DNA from: Zeus faber
Taxonomy: Eukaryota > Chordata > Actinopteri > Zeiformes > Zeidae
Direction of reading: 5' to 3'
NCBI GenBank assembly: GCA_960531495.1
Contig: OY482865.1
Span: forward strand, 10,680,479 to 10,744,478
Length of the DNA: 64,000 bases
Part shown: positions 1 to 59,149 of the stretch, piece by piece
How the letters are laid out: each line of letters opens with the position of its first letter
Numbering within the stretch: position 1 is the stretch's first letter
Notes under the pieces: generated by a model
Told to the model about the DNA's origin: nothing
What the model saw: only the letters and a program-made list of their open reading frames with translations
Databases searched by the model: none
Position numbers and translations under genes: made by a program

Positions 1-356
1 AGTGTCAGAATTTGGCACCAACAGCAACCTTGTGTCAACAGTCCAGGGCTGGCGGCGGTGGCGCAGCAGTTTGGGGAATTTTTTCCTCGGCAAACTTTGG
101 GCCCGTTAATACCAATCCATCATGGCTTAAACGCCACAGCCTAATGAAGTATTATTGCTGACCATGCGCATCCCTTCACGGCCACGCCCACCTCCCGATG
201 TCCACCCCCAGCACGATAATGCGCCGTGTCGCAGAGCAGAACGTCGCCTCAAACAGCTTTCATGAACACGACCTTGAGTTCAATGTTTCCTTCCCGGTCA
301 CCGGGCCTGGATCCCACAGACCACCCTTTGGGGCGTGACGCGGCGTCGACGTGCAG
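1..356 (+). mobile_element. Tc1-like transposase 3' remnant
   Basis: The sequence resembles the C-terminal half of a Tc1/mariner-type transposase common in fish genomes. A degraded QDNAPCH-like motif (reads QHDNAPCR near 210-233) and a degraded DPT/SPDLNPIE-like stretch near 305-335 can be seen. Stops and frame breaks interrupt it, and it fades into a poly-A run at about 361. Its 5' half lies outside the window. It is inactive. It is a different Tc1 family from the copies at 9978 and 17615; a short terminus of apparently the same family lies at 35875-35912. Assignment rests on remembered family sequence. Confidence 0.65.
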
Positions 357-522
357 CCGGGAAAAAAAAAAAACCCGCGGGAGTCGCCTCGGAGAAGCAA
401 TGTTTCCCAAAACGTCTTGCGGAGGCCGTGTCGAGAGGAGTTTGGGCTGTTTCGAGAGGAAAGGGTGGCCCCACCCTTATTACCATGTTTCTAATGAAAT
501 GAAAGTGAAAGTGTGTGTTTGA

Positions 523-524
523 GC

Positions 525-551
<27 letters not shown>
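523..551. repeat. (TA)n microsatellite
   Basis: An uninterrupted TA dinucleotide run lies about 280 bp upstream of the nampt start codon, followed by a C run and A-rich sequence. Confidence 0.9.
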
Positions 552-555
<4 letters not shown>

Positions 556-639
556 GACCCCCCCATAAAAAAAAACAACAACCATCAAACCATGTAAAAA
601 CAATCGGATTAAAAGGGTCCCTTGGCGGGCGCGAACCCC

Positions 640-829
640 AGTTTGGGAACCCTGCTCTATTCCTTTAAAAAAAAAAAAGGAAAACCAGAAAACGAGCAGA
701 GGCGGAAAGAGCCTAAGTGAGCCGAGCAGCCCGGCGGCGTCACGCCTCACGCCCCGCCCCTCGGCAGCGGCTCCGCACTGTCTCCGGCGCCTCCGCTCCC
801 ACAACACGGACCCGCGACCTGGGGGAAAG
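640..829 (+). promoter_or_regulatory. CpG-rich nampt promoter/5' UTR region
   Basis: The stretch before the nampt ATG is rich in CpG and GC boxes (for example CCCCGCCCC near 750), with no clear TATA box, as expected for a housekeeping promoter. The transcription start cannot be placed from sequence alone. Confidence 0.45.
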
Positions 830-29451
<28,622 letters not shown>

Positions 29452-30385
29452 GCGCCCCTCACCCCGCCCCACGCCACTCATGACCCCCCCCCCCCCCCCC
29501 AACACCCTTCACCTTTTGGCCTCGAATGTCACCCAGCGAACGGAGGTAGCGTACACCACTGATAGACCCCCTCCTGCCTGCAACACCCTCCTTCCCTCCC
29601 TCCCCCCTTTTAAAAAGCACCCAAGAAAGAGAGCCCAGTTCTGGACAAAATCCCCGGCCCCCAGTTCTGAAGTACTGCTGGTACTATACCCGCAACCAAT
29701 GCCAAACCAACCAACCCCCCCCCCCCGCCTGAGCGACAGAGAACCTGGGAGAGAGGGGGAGAGTGAGAGAGGGAGGAAGGGGGAGAGAGAGGGAGTGAGA
29801 GGGGGAGAGAGAGGTGAAAGGTGTGTGCAGTGTGTTGGGGGAGTTGCACTGAGTGTTCAAAGTTAGGGCAAGAAGAAATGTGACACCACCAGGGAATAAT
29901 TGTGATAATAACGACGCGGACGGCGTGCCCCTCATCTTGTGGTCAGGTCCAACAACAAAATCTGAACGTAATTACAAGTTCCCCTCGAGTTCTTTGCAAA
30001 AGTCGGCTGAATTGCGATGTCATTTTTTTAGTTACAAACGGGTGGGGGGTGGGGTAGTAAACGTTCCTTTTTGCAAATGTATCACCACTGATCCCGAAGC
30101 TTTAAACTAGTAAACAGTACTGTGGTGTAAGAAAACAATATCCTTTAATTGTCCCTCGTGAAGCACATTTTACAATTGGCTTTTTTAAATGTGGTTCAAC
30201 ACGCGCTTGCTGATTTATGATTTAGCGGATTTGGGTCATCTGGGTGATTAGCGGTCTTGAAAGCCAATAGTTACCTGATGTGGAGCGCAGAAACGGTCCT
30301 CACAGGAATGGAGAAGAATACGTATGTCCAATGTGTCGACGATTTAAATGTGGCTCCCGGGCAGAGATGTAAATGTTAAATGTCG

Positions 30386-30523
<138 letters not shown>

Positions 30524-32506
30524 ACGCGCGCTCACGCGTGCGCACAGGTGGTTGTAAGTGCACTGATGTTTTCTTCCTTTCAAGGATTGTGTGGTATTCC
30601 TTTATGCAAGAGTATTTTGTGATGCGGGTGAGGGGTCGAGGAGGGGGGATTACTTAGCGAAGCCTTTTCCTGGAAAGGAGTAGCGCGGCATTGAACCCAA
30701 ACCACCAAACCGCTCTGGCTTTTAGAGGAGTCGCCCGTTCACGGGCGGAAAGACGACACGTAAGGGTGGAAATTTATACCCAAGCATCTCCTCAGAATCT
30801 CCTGTGGGAAAAGTTGTTGTTTGATCGAAAGGGTAAGGGTGTTTGAGCAGGACCTTGGCCACGTTGCCAAAAAAAAAAAAAAAAAGCTACGCCCTGTGTA
30901 TCACACTGCCTTAACTCCTGACAAGCGGGGCCGTTTTCCCCACGGAGGATTCCGGAGAAGATACAGTTCACCTCTTGGTATACAACTTTTACGAACCTGC
31001 TTCCGAGAAGCTAACGTTTGTTTTTGTGTGATCTATGTCACATATCATTCCAGGCATACCTAGTGATAGTTGGCCCTCTTTTTTTTGTCTTGTTTTGTAT
31101 TTTTTGGTAAAATGGGGGTTCCAGTAAAGCGCCCTCCTGGAGTTTGTAATCTCCCCCCTTTTTAAACGTTGTTGAGCGTCCATATTCGGTCACAATGTCG
31201 CGTTAGTCCTTTTCAGAGGGTGAAGCTCCTGTATTTCTTGTGGCGGAGGTCGGGAAAGGAACTCGGAGGAGTCGGTGACATCACGGGATCAGAAAGACGC
31301 ATGGTCGGGTGACTTGGATGTCGTTGCACATCAGACCTGAGGCCAATCGGGCCACCGTGCCGACTTGCGTGGTCCCAGGATTGTGTCGCAAACATGGATT
31401 CATCGATTGGCATTTAGCTTTTAACATGTAGACAGACGGGACAAAGTTTATTTGTCAGGAGATCGGTCCCGATGAACATGCGTGGATTTTAATTGAATAC
31501 ACTTTCCCTCATTTTGCACTAAGGAGTTTCAGTGGAGCGATTGGGTGTGCCTTGCCCCAGGGTGGCTTGGTGTGGGGGGGGGGGGGGGGGGAGAGGAAAC
31601 ACAGTTTTGGCCCATGCGCATTCCTTTTACTGTAGTTAGAAAACGGACACAAACTAGTCGTCAGCCGCCTAGCCTTTAATGTTTTTCAGGCGAGAATCTT
31701 GTGACGTCACCAACTCCTGCTTGTGTCTCGAAGCTGGTAAACAATACAACCCCACCACATGTTGCGAACATTTTTGGCAACACTACTGTTATTTTTTTCC
31801 TCCTTGGTCCTTAATTATTTTTTCCTTTACTTCACCGGTATGTCCCTAAACATATGTCAATATTTGTCAAAACGTTTGTCATCTGTCAGTTTTGTTTTGG
31901 GCGACAAAGTAGTCGTCTGTATTTTTGTCGGTTGCATTTTAGTACAAGCTTTTTGATTTTAGTATTTTGATACTGTCTTGGTTCTTACCTCAGAAAAAAA
32001 AATATTATTTTGTATGACAAATGGTGTAGAAAAAGAAACAATGCCAGAAATATTGCAGTAAATATCCTCATTTACAAATGTTGTGGCCAAACTGCCTTCT
32101 TACGTACGTGTACATAAACTTACGTGTTTGACTGAAGGAAGAGGGGGCAGGTGGGGGGACGACCACACTAGATAATATAACTATAATTATTATTTTTGCC
32201 TAAATGACCATTTTGTACCAACATGAAAACAAAATATCCAAAACAGTTTGCGTGAACTGGCAGTGCGACTGATTATTTTTGTGTGTGTGTGAGACAGTAT
32301 ATCTTCAAGCTTTTATTTGTAGGGGGGTTTGTGAGGTGCACTTGTGTGTTGGCTGAATAACAATATGTGAATAGTTTTTGGTTTTTTTTCCTCGTTGTTG
32401 TTGTTTTACCTATATCTGTATATGTTGTTTTCTCCCCCAAATTCTCTCCCAACGCGACTGATGTTTTAACTAACATAACTGTTGCTATATTGTCAACAAT
32501 ACATCG

Positions 32507-32512
32507 ATTAAA
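32507..32512 (+). terminator. Candidate nampt poly(A) signal ATTAAA
   Basis: An ATTAAA hexamer lies in AT-rich sequence about 3.06 kb after the stop, followed by T-rich sequence at 32570-32586. Weak evidence without transcript data. Confidence 0.3.
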
Positions 32513-32689
32513 GGTCCCACCCTGTCAATTTGAAATGTGATTCATTTGAAATTAGCTGTACGGTGATTTTCTTTTCTTTTTTTTCCAACCTGCTGAAATT
32601 GAGATTGAATTGATATTTTTAAATGCGCAAAAAAGAACAAAAACAAATATTTCTCCCATCTGCAATTAAATAATGGAGAAGAAGAATCT

Positions 32690-33040
32690 TTTAATTGTCA
32701 CGCAACACACCACACTACAACACATGCATACACATGCACATGCTTTGGATGGTGGCCGGTGAAACGAGGCCTCTGCGTTTGACCCATCCTGGCTTGTCCT
32801 TCCTCCGGGGGGGGGGGGGCAGCCAGGAGCAGTGGGCAGCATTCATGGACGCGCCCGGGGGACCTGGTAGCAGGTGTCCATCGCTGGTCAGACGATGGTG
32901 TTGTGCATGTTTTTGGTGGGGGTCCTTACTGACGTGAGGTGGAGGGAACCCCACGTGAGCACGGGGAGAACATGCAAACCCCCCCACACAGAAAGGCTCC
33001 TTTTTTGGAGGGGGGGGGGATAACCCGCCCGGAAGCATTC
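32690..33040. repeat. Dispersed repeat fragment
   Basis: Contains ATTGTCACGCAACACACCAC, CTCTGCGTTTGACCCATCCT and a G run followed by GCAGCCAGGAGCAGTGGGC, and ends near ACGGGGAGAACATGCAAAC. This layout resembles a common teleost interspersed repeat. It separates nampt from sypl1. Confidence 0.5.
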
Positions 33041-33142
33041 CTCGCGTAAACCGTTTAGCAAATAAATATCGAATCGTTTATATGTAATTGAATAACTTTC
33101 ACCAACACTTTTTCAAACTCAATTGCAATTGTATCCCAATTG

Positions 33143-33173
<31 letters not shown>

Positions 33174-33549
33174 GGCTTGATCTGATTAATGTTCATGGAA
33201 ATAGTGTTTGTCTGTGGGGGTTAGTTTTACCCACTCTGCTACCCCAATCCGGTCCGCGGGCCCTATCTTGGCCCACCCCTTGGTATTAAAAGTCATATGA
33301 CTGAGTCAGCACCAAAGACCCATTGAAGGGACCGGAGGTGAACGGTTCCACTCTTTTTTTTGAGATTCGGTGCCTGGCGAGCCACTCGGTAAAAAGGAGT
33401 CGTTCAACGTCGTTGATTTGTTTCGGTCGGTGTAGTGCGCGGTTAAGCGGGGAGGTGGTGGGGGGGGGGGGCGTCCTTCGAAATGATTTATTTCGTCGGA
33501 ATGCACCTTTTATTGTTATTACTTTTTTGGGGGGTTTTTGCAGTTTGAT

Positions 33550-34136
33550 TAAGTAAAATGCAGTCGGGCGAGTCGGAAGACGCTCTTGCCCCCCGTTCGC
33601 CGAGCGGAAACCCCCAAGGGGGAGGCGGCTCGCCCGGGCGCGTTGCCGGTTTTCGTGCCTCGGACCCGAGTCTCCCCGGTCGGCGCACGCATCGGTACCC
33701 CAGGCCCCAGCCGCGAACGATTCGAACGGACGACTTGTGTCGACGAATGACTCCCGACTCCCGAGTCATTAAAAAAAAAAAACCCCAAAAACGGCCCTGT
33801 TCGCGTCGACCGAATCGTCCGCTTCCGCGCTCCCGCTGATGCCCCCGCAACATCAGCGCGAGGAGAACCGCCCGTGGGACCGACTCGAACCTTCCGACTC
33901 GTCCGAGCAAACGGTCGCTCTGAGCGGCTTTTCATCCGCGGCCGCCGCACGTCGAAGGTCGTCGCAGGGATTCTCCGGAGCCCCTTTGGGAGTCTCGCCA
34001 CGTCCCGCGGCGCCGCCTCCCGTTATTCGCGGTCGCCGTCCACATCTGCACGGGAAAAGTCGCGCCGGCGAGGTCGACTCCCCTCCCCCGCGCCGAGCCG
34101 AACCGAGCCACCGCCGCTTCCCGGAGACAGAGCAGG
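33550..34136 (+). promoter_or_regulatory. CpG island promoter/5' UTR of sypl1
   Basis: Very CpG-dense sequence immediately upstream of the sypl1 ATG. Open frames on both strands here come from CpG density and have no recognisable homology. In the sypl1 frame an upstream stop lies at 33837-33839. Confidence 0.6.
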
Positions 34137-44328
<10,192 letters not shown>

Positions 44329-44332
44329 CTTG

Positions 44333-44344
44333 ATACACACACAC

Positions 44345-44407
<63 letters not shown>
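44333..44407. repeat. (CA)n microsatellite immediately after the sypl1 stop
   Basis: A CA run starts about 5 bp after the TAA, so it is transcribed in the 3' UTR. Confidence 0.94.
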
Positions 44408-44411
<4 letters not shown>

Positions 44412-44434
44412 GAATACATGTACATGCACACACA

Positions 44435-45357
44435 TAAGCCCCTTTGCCACCTGCACTGAAAGCCGTAAATCTTCGGTAATGTTCCTAAAAGTAGAAGTGT
44501 TCCTTAAAGTAGAATAATTTCCGGGAAAATGCCAGTACGGCGGTGAATGGAAGTGTGCGGGAATGGAAGCATCAGATTTCCGTAAAGTAGGGGAGCCAAA
44601 TCCAAATAAAGTGCAAATAGCGTTTTTTTACAAATATTTATTTTGTACAAATATTTCACATTTGTTTTCGGGAAGAAAGAAAAAAAACATTCGGGGGGAA
44701 AAATGGCGAGTCCGAACCGCCGAGCTCGGCTGCGAAGATGAGGAACTGAAAGACTTCCAGTCTCCGCGAAGACAGGCCTTTACAGTTCATTCTTAAATTG
44801 TATTATTTTTCTTCTTAAAAATGCCACTCAGACCTAAGACGTGTCTTTTACAGTTGGGAGTGCGGCGCGGGGACATCGGGCAGGAGGGAGCGAGCGGACG
44901 GGGAGAGGTAGAACGGGTGGAGAACGTTCCTTCTCCGGAGGCAGAGAGTGTAGCACAGGTTGAAAATGATCACGCTGATTTAATAACTTTGATTTGAGGG
45001 TTATTGCGTCCCGGGGGTTCTGTCCCCGCTCCGTCAGCGGAGGGAAGCAAATCCGTCCGGGGGAGACGGGGAGGTGGAAACTGAGGTGCTGGTCTCTGAG
45101 AGACAGGGAAATAAAAAAAATAAAAATAAAATAAAAACGATTCAGAATGTATGTCCATTGGAGACCGATTGTCCAAACGACCGCATCTACACTGGACATA
45201 ACGTACCAACTCTTATCCATTACGTACTGTATCCGTCACATCTAATCTAATGTGGGAACAGACTCCATGCGGAACTTCTACATAAGAGTCCAACATGGGA
45301 ACTACTGCCTTTGCATGATATTTTTTATACACGGATTCCATGTGGGAAAGGGGCTTA
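44435..45357. mobile_element. TIR element (MITE-like) in the sypl1 3' region
   Basis: The left end TAAGCCCCTTTGCCAC (44435-44450) pairs with the right end GTGGGAAAGGGGCTTA (45342-45357) at 15 of 16 positions. The 923-bp interior has no transposase frame. A convincing target duplication was not found. Confidence 0.65.
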
Positions 45358-47012
45358 ACATAGACGGACACACAAAGTGACACAATAGGAAACACACCAC
45401 AACAAAAAACAAATTCACATTTAACGCACATGCACGTGCAAAGGCACCGGCAGACACACGGACACCCACTACACACACTTTATCTGTGCTACATCGGTAC
45501 TACAGTAGCTGTGGCCTTTCCAATAACCTATCGGCGAACGCTCCGTTTCCCAGATGTCTGAAGCTGTGTAATCGGGCTGTCACCTTTTGACATTTGCAAG
45601 CATGTGATTGTGCAATCTAACAATTGTACAAAATGATCGCGATGTGCACAAATGATCGCAATCAGCCCATTAAGTAATAACTGTGACAGCTGTACTGTAC
45701 TGCTCCACACTAAACGTGCATTTTCTTAAGCATCAAGTTGTTACACCGCCCCTCGTTTTATTCGGGGTTGAACACAAATGCGCTCTTTTTTTCTTCCCGA
45801 TATTGTTTCCCCAATTAATTTTCTTTCTCCTGCCGCCTTTATTCTCGTAATAAATTGTTTTCTATGAGGAGAGAAGCCACCGTGGATCTCTACATGCACC
45901 CTTTCCATACCTGTGCCTTAGCTAAACCGATGCATTTTGCCTGCGTTTCCCACAAGCTTCTGCTTCAGAAGGCGGCGTAGTGACAGGCAAGCTCACAGCG
46001 TGGCTTTGGGCCGCAGCGACTGTGGCCTCCCGCCGCAGTCGGGCTCCAAAACAAGGCCCCCCGGTCGTATGTCTCATCAAGGGTGGGGGACCAGTTTTTT
46101 ATTTTCTTCAGTTTGTTTCTTTGGCCCGGGGCTGAAACAGATTACGAATCCTCGCTGTGCGGTGACGCTCAAGCTCGTTCTGTCGGTTTTCAGGTGGGAT
46201 CTGGTACAGATGAATAGAAGGTACTCTGGCAATGTCCCTTTCGTTTCTCAGGGACCAAGACCTTACGAGGATTCAATTTAGGAAGAAGGCTCGTGTTAAA
46301 AAAAAGTATTATTTTTTTTTAATAGAGTTCACTGTGATGCCTTGTAAGTGACCTGTTTTCTTAGTGTAAGCCTAAACACGCCTTAGGTGTATCATAATCA
46401 CATAACAAAGTCACCTGCCTTTCATATATTTTATGCACAATGAGCAATAATTAAAAATATGTTTTCCCCCAAAGAGGTTAGCATTTAGAGAGATGAAGGA
46501 TTCCTCCAAAATTAACTTTTTGGATATATCAGGTCCTGAGTGTCCCTAGACATTTTTTACATTTAAGTTTGCATTATTTTCCATCGCGCCCTTTATTGAG
46601 GTAAATGGTCAATAATAAACACTTGCCAAAGCAACGCGTTTTATATTCACTTCTTTGGACATGTATAATATCAAGTTACTCTAAATGTTGAAATTCCATT
46701 TATTTAGGAAACCAAATAATGAACAGTACCCTGGCTTTGGAAACTGTGCACGTTTGTTTTTTGTATTTTTTAAAAATCGATCAGATCGTTTTGTTTCACA
46801 GTCAATGTGGGAGCATGCTGTGTGTCCAAGGCCAAAGTTTGAACAGAGATCAACCAAGGTGTACTGGTTATACCTCTGCTTTTGTAATCGCTGTCCAAAC
46901 CAACCATAGCTTTCTGAGTCATTTAACCCGCCAAGCTGTTATTATTATCCCAGAGAAGGGCATTTTGCCTCTCTGGTGTGTGTGAAAATATGAACTTTTT
47001 GCTGTTTTTCCA

Positions 47013-47018
47013 ATTAAA
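47013..47018 (+). terminator. Candidate sypl1 poly(A) signal ATTAAA
   Basis: ATTAAA is followed about 30 bp later by a GT-rich stretch (47044-47070, TGTGTGTTTGTGTGTGTG), the expected arrangement of hexamer and downstream element. Confidence 0.4.
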
Positions 47019-47070
47019 ATGATTTTTACATCAATCGCCCTCTTTTGTGTGTTTGTGTGTGTGTGTGCTT

Positions 47071-48698
47071 GGAATGCACCCCAGCACACTCCTGATTGCA
47101 TTCCTCCTTTTCTTCCTCATTTACTGCCAAAACTATGACAGGAAGAGGCCACGTGCCCAATCGCTGTTCCAGTTTTCCTGGACCTAATTAACTCAGTTTT
47201 TCAATACATGTTGTCGTCCAGTGTTTATGTTTTTGTGTAAATGTTGTTTGGTTCTGTGTTTAATTGTCTCACCCCCTGGTGATTCTCCCCCTCTTGGAGT
47301 AGTGATCAGTTTTTTATAGACCCAAACATGATAAATAGTTCTCCAAAGACGGGGGTTGGTGGTGGTTCTCGTTAACCAAAAAGCTGTGCTCTTGTCATCC
47401 TACAGGTTGTCCACAGGACAGAGTTATTGCAGCAGTTTTTGATGATTTAAGAATTAATTAAGAGTTTCATTGCAGGTTGAGGAGTTGAACTCCACTTGCA
47501 GAGGATTACTCTGTCCTAGATGCAATGGCATACAAATACTTCATGTTGTATGCCCAGCATGCTGACAGCACAGGTAAAAAAAAAAAAAAAAAAAAAGATG
47601 TGCAAGTTTGTGTAAAATTATATAAAACCATTGAGTGTAGAAAATACAAATTTAGAATCTTCCGTCGATAGTGATTCCCATTTTTCTCACTCCATGTATT
47701 TGCTTATCTGAAATATAAATTAGTTATTAGTTGATATGAATAAATCTGTAATAAAATAAAAATAAAAAAATCAATTTTAACCTGGCATCCCCTGCTGGGT
47801 GTATTTTACCAAAAAGGCGAGCCAGTTCAAATGTATTATGTGGGAAGACCTTAAGTTATAAAAAAAAAAAAAAAAAATTCGGAACTTTGTGGTAGAAAGT
47901 CAACAGAATGATCCTAACTTCAGGAGAGAATGTGTCCTGTGACCTCACCGAGCAAACAGACGCAGCTTTACGTGCTGGAATGCGGCTTTATTATGGAACG
48001 TTTGTGCCCAATCTCGAGTGCGTGGTCTGCGCAAAAAAAAAAGTCTGTGCAGGGAAAAGAGATGCAAAATGGAACAGGGGATTCAATTAAAAGTTAAGTA
48101 AAGACTGCTGTGTCTGGGTGTCTCCTCTTTTATGGCCTCTCCTTCCGAGAAACTGAGGTCACACCATCTACACTTGAAAACCGATCGCGTGTCTACATCG
48201 TGGTAAAGCCACAAAGGTTGAAGGCCATCAGTATAAAGCAATGCATGCATATTGCGTATAGGGTGACCACAGTTTCAAACCCCCAAACTGGGACTCTGGT
48301 TTGATTATGCGGTCACCCTATGACCATGGTGATAAAAAGTTTGTTAGTCCATGCAGATTTCTTAACCACTTTCAGGGGAAAAATAATTACAGTACAACAA
48401 GGTAATAATAAAAAAGTAGCCGTGCTCTTTTTATTTACATGTTTTTGAACCCAAGCTTTGTTCAGTGTCCTTATCTGTAGTTTGTAAGTCGACACAAACT
48501 AAGGACATGCCAACTTAAAACAATCTGATTATCGTAAACGGAGGAAAGACATGATTACACGAGAGCATTTTGATTGGTTAGGATATACTCATGATACAAA
48601 GCTACCCATTTCTCCACTCCATAAAAGATGACGGAAGTAAATCCCTGCACCAAATACAGTTTATAAAAAAAAAAAAAAAAATCACAAGTTAAGAATTA
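47071..48698. other. Intergenic between convergent sypl1 and ctr9, no gene recognised
   Basis: Contains A runs (47578-47596, 47860-47877, 48664-48681) and otherwise unremarkable AT-rich sequence. Only short chance open frames. Confidence 0.5.
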
Positions 48699-48704
48699 TT
48701 TATT
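48699..48704 (-). terminator. Candidate ctr9 poly(A) signal AATAAA
   Basis: TTTATT on the plus strand is AATAAA on the minus strand, 35 nt after the ctr9 stop codon. This would give a very short 3' UTR. Another AATAAA lies near 48428-48433, so the true site is uncertain. Confidence 0.4.
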
Positions 48705-48738
48705 TTCCATAAGAGAAAAGTCTCCAGTTTTTAAGTCT

Positions 48739-56823
<8,085 letters not shown>

Positions 56824-56909
56824 GTCGCAAGACCGGGGGTCCCGCACCGCGGTGAGGTCGCTTCGATATCCAGGAACCCAACAGACATTCGTCCGGTCCG
56901 GACCGCACG

Positions 56910-56958
56910 GAGGGGAGGGGAGGGGAGGGGAGGGGCGGGGCGGGGCGGGGTGGGTGGG
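56910..56958 (+). promoter_or_regulatory. G-run block (potential G-quadruplex) upstream of ctr9
   Basis: At least nine consecutive G4 or G3 runs separated by single bases (AGGGG units, then CGGGG units, then TGGG) lie on the plus strand, about 90-135 bp upstream of the ctr9 ATG. It also reads as overlapping Sp1/GC boxes. Confidence 0.6.
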
Positions 56959-57245
56959 CGAGCGGCCGGTCGCGTCCCCGGAGTGAGGCGCGGCGTTCAC
57001 GGACGGCGGCGGCGCCGAGGGTCGGTCGCTGCGTCAACGGCCGCTTGATCCGTCTTCAGTCGGGACCCTCGCCGAACGTCCCTGGTGCCGCGGCCACTCC
57101 CGCTCAGAACCAAACGTAAACACACGGGGCTGGTGTTGCCCCGAATGATGTCCGGGTAGAACAGAGAACACAGCGGATGGGGGCGCACTGGTGTCAGCGG
57201 TACGAAATGTGTAATTTATGCGGTCTATCAATTCGTCTCTAGTCC

Positions 57246-57497
57246 AAGTACACATATTATTATTATTGTTATTATTATTTTGTTGTTGTTGTTGTTGTTG
57301 TTGTTGTTCTTCTTCTTCTTCTTCTTCTTCTTCTTCTTCTTCTTCTTCTTCTTCTTCTTCTTCTTCTTCTTCTTCTTCTTCTTCTTCTTCTTCTTCTTCT
57401 TCTTCTTCTTCTTCTTCTTCTTCTTCTTCTTCTCCTCCTCCTCCTCCTCCTCCTCCTCCTCCTCCTCCTCCTCCTCCTCCTCCTCCTCCTTCTTCTT
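57246..57497. repeat. Compound triplet repeat: TTG, (TTC) about 41, (TCC) about 19
   Basis: An ATT/TTG prelude (57253-57307) runs into pure TTC units (57308-57432) and then TCC units (57433-57489). On the minus strand it is GGA then GAA, an uninterrupted purine strand of about 190 bp. Open frames of poly-Ser, poly-Phe or poly-Arg here are artefacts. Confidence 0.95.
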
Positions 57498-57602
57498 GGC
57501 TGGAACCCTCTTGTTTTGCTTGGACTTTTAGGGATCCAGCCCCCTATCGTTATTGCTCTGTTTTTAGTTTTGTTTGTTTGTTTGTCTTTTTGTCTCTGCG
57601 TT

Positions 57603-59060
57603 TTCCAGGCGAAAAGTATCTGAAACGCGACCACGGCAGTACGCACAGATACGGTTGAGGTCTCGTTGGAACCGGTACATTTCAGACGTCTAGCCCTTCG
57701 AGTTTGATCAATGTCAATCTACATTTGGAGCAGTAATTGAGCAAAAGTGTCGTAATTTCATTTGTTTAGTTAGAAACTCGTAAAACTGTAACACGTGCTG
57801 CATTTTACAAAACCCTTACTGGTTCAAAGACGTTTTCGCACCGCAGGAAGTACCCACCTTTTCTTTTGTGTCCGCACTGCTTCATCCAGGAACGATCGTA
57901 GTTCTTATAACACCGTTCTTCAGGGATATTTAAACTGAATGCCGGAAGAGCAACATGCAGCGACGTAAGTCCACACAAACTGTAGTTGTCCAAAACAGTC
58001 CAAAACATATTCTGTTTTCGTGTCCTCACACATGGAGTTTGCTTGCAGCTCCAGAGCAACGGGTACGAATGGTGTCTGTTTTATTTAAGTCCCAAAAGTT
58101 TAAAAAGCAGATGAAATGCCTCTGAGGGACATGCAGTGTTTAGACCGTTTGAATGGAACCGTGTTGTTGGGAAATTCCACACGGAATGATTTCCTTCCAG
58201 AGACACTGTGAGACAGGACTCTGTGCACTACGATGTAGTAGACAGCCACCTTCTCATTTTTAGGAGTTAAGTCTTGTATTAGTAATTCTGCCTGTTACCA
58301 GGACTTGGAAAACCTGCGTCACCACATCATAATGTCAGCCAATGCTGCGTTTAATGGTAACTTGGGAAATTGTAACTTGTTTTAGTAGTAATGCTGATGT
58401 AAAGAGGAGCGACAGCACAAACTGATGCTACGTTCCATGGGAACTTGAAAATTTGTAATTGCTGTTGATACAAGGTGAGGGTGTGTTTTACGGGAACTCG
58501 GAAAAACTGTACTTTGTACTTGTATGTAATACAACTTAGCTGGACCCCGTGTATTGCTGGCTGCAGCTATATTTATTATTGTTATTTATCTCCTTATTTT
58601 TTTCAGGCTGAAAGGGTCTGGCCCACAATCAGACAATCGCCGAACCCACGGACATGGTTGAGGTCTTGTTCGAACCGGGACATCTCAGACATCTCGTAGT
58701 TGAAGTTTGATATCAATCCACATTTGGAGCAGTAATTAGTGAAAAACCGACTAAAATCTACCGGAAGTAGCCGAACGTTCGCGCAGTGATGATACGCCAT
58801 CGTTCTACAACTTCCGGTCAGGTGGTGGAGAGAGACGAGATTGTGGAGCAGAGAGCTCTGTGATATCACCCAATTTGTACATGCAGGTTGTGGCTCTGGG
58901 GGGGGGGGCATTCGCATCATGCGAGGTGTTTGGGGTCGACTCCATCCCTCTGTACTGGTTGCTTCGCACCCAACCTGGTGTCAAATGCAGTGTTGTGTCC
59001 CTGCTTATTTTGCGGCATTCGAGCCAGTCGGGAGTGACGAGTCCTTGTGTCCACTAACTC
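57603..59060 (+). repeat. Unclassified interspersed repeat, copies A and B
   Basis: A partial copy at 57603-57760 contains ACGGTTGAGGTCTCGTTGGA and CTACATTTGGAGCAGTAATT. A longer stretch at 57985-59060 contains a reverse counterpart of 23260-23550, then an ACTTGGAAAACC / GGGAACTTG block, a CAGGCTGAAAGG junction at 58604, GGTTGAGGTCTTGTTCGAAC and ACATTTGGAGCAGTAATTAG, ending TTTTGCGGCATTCGAGCCAG. No intact protein. Confidence 0.6.
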
Positions 59061-59149
59061 GTTCAGTAACTCGCCCCTCCTGCTTTCTACTAGCTCGACA
59101 ATGTGTCATTCACACTATTATGTAACTCTTAAATTGATTAATAAACCAC

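Larger units (their letters stand above)
44329..47035 (+). other. Probable sypl1 3' UTR
   Basis: Downstream of the sypl1 stop there is no recognisable coding exon of another gene before ctr9. The interval includes a CA microsatellite and a TIR element. Its end is inferred from the ATTAAA at 47013 with a GT-rich element after it. An AATAAA at 44605-44610 inside the TIR element could give a much shorter UTR. Confidence 0.4.

Noticed and set aside
57218..57658. Poly-Ser/Pro and poly-Arg open frames
   Set aside because: Produced by the TTC/TCC triplet repeat.
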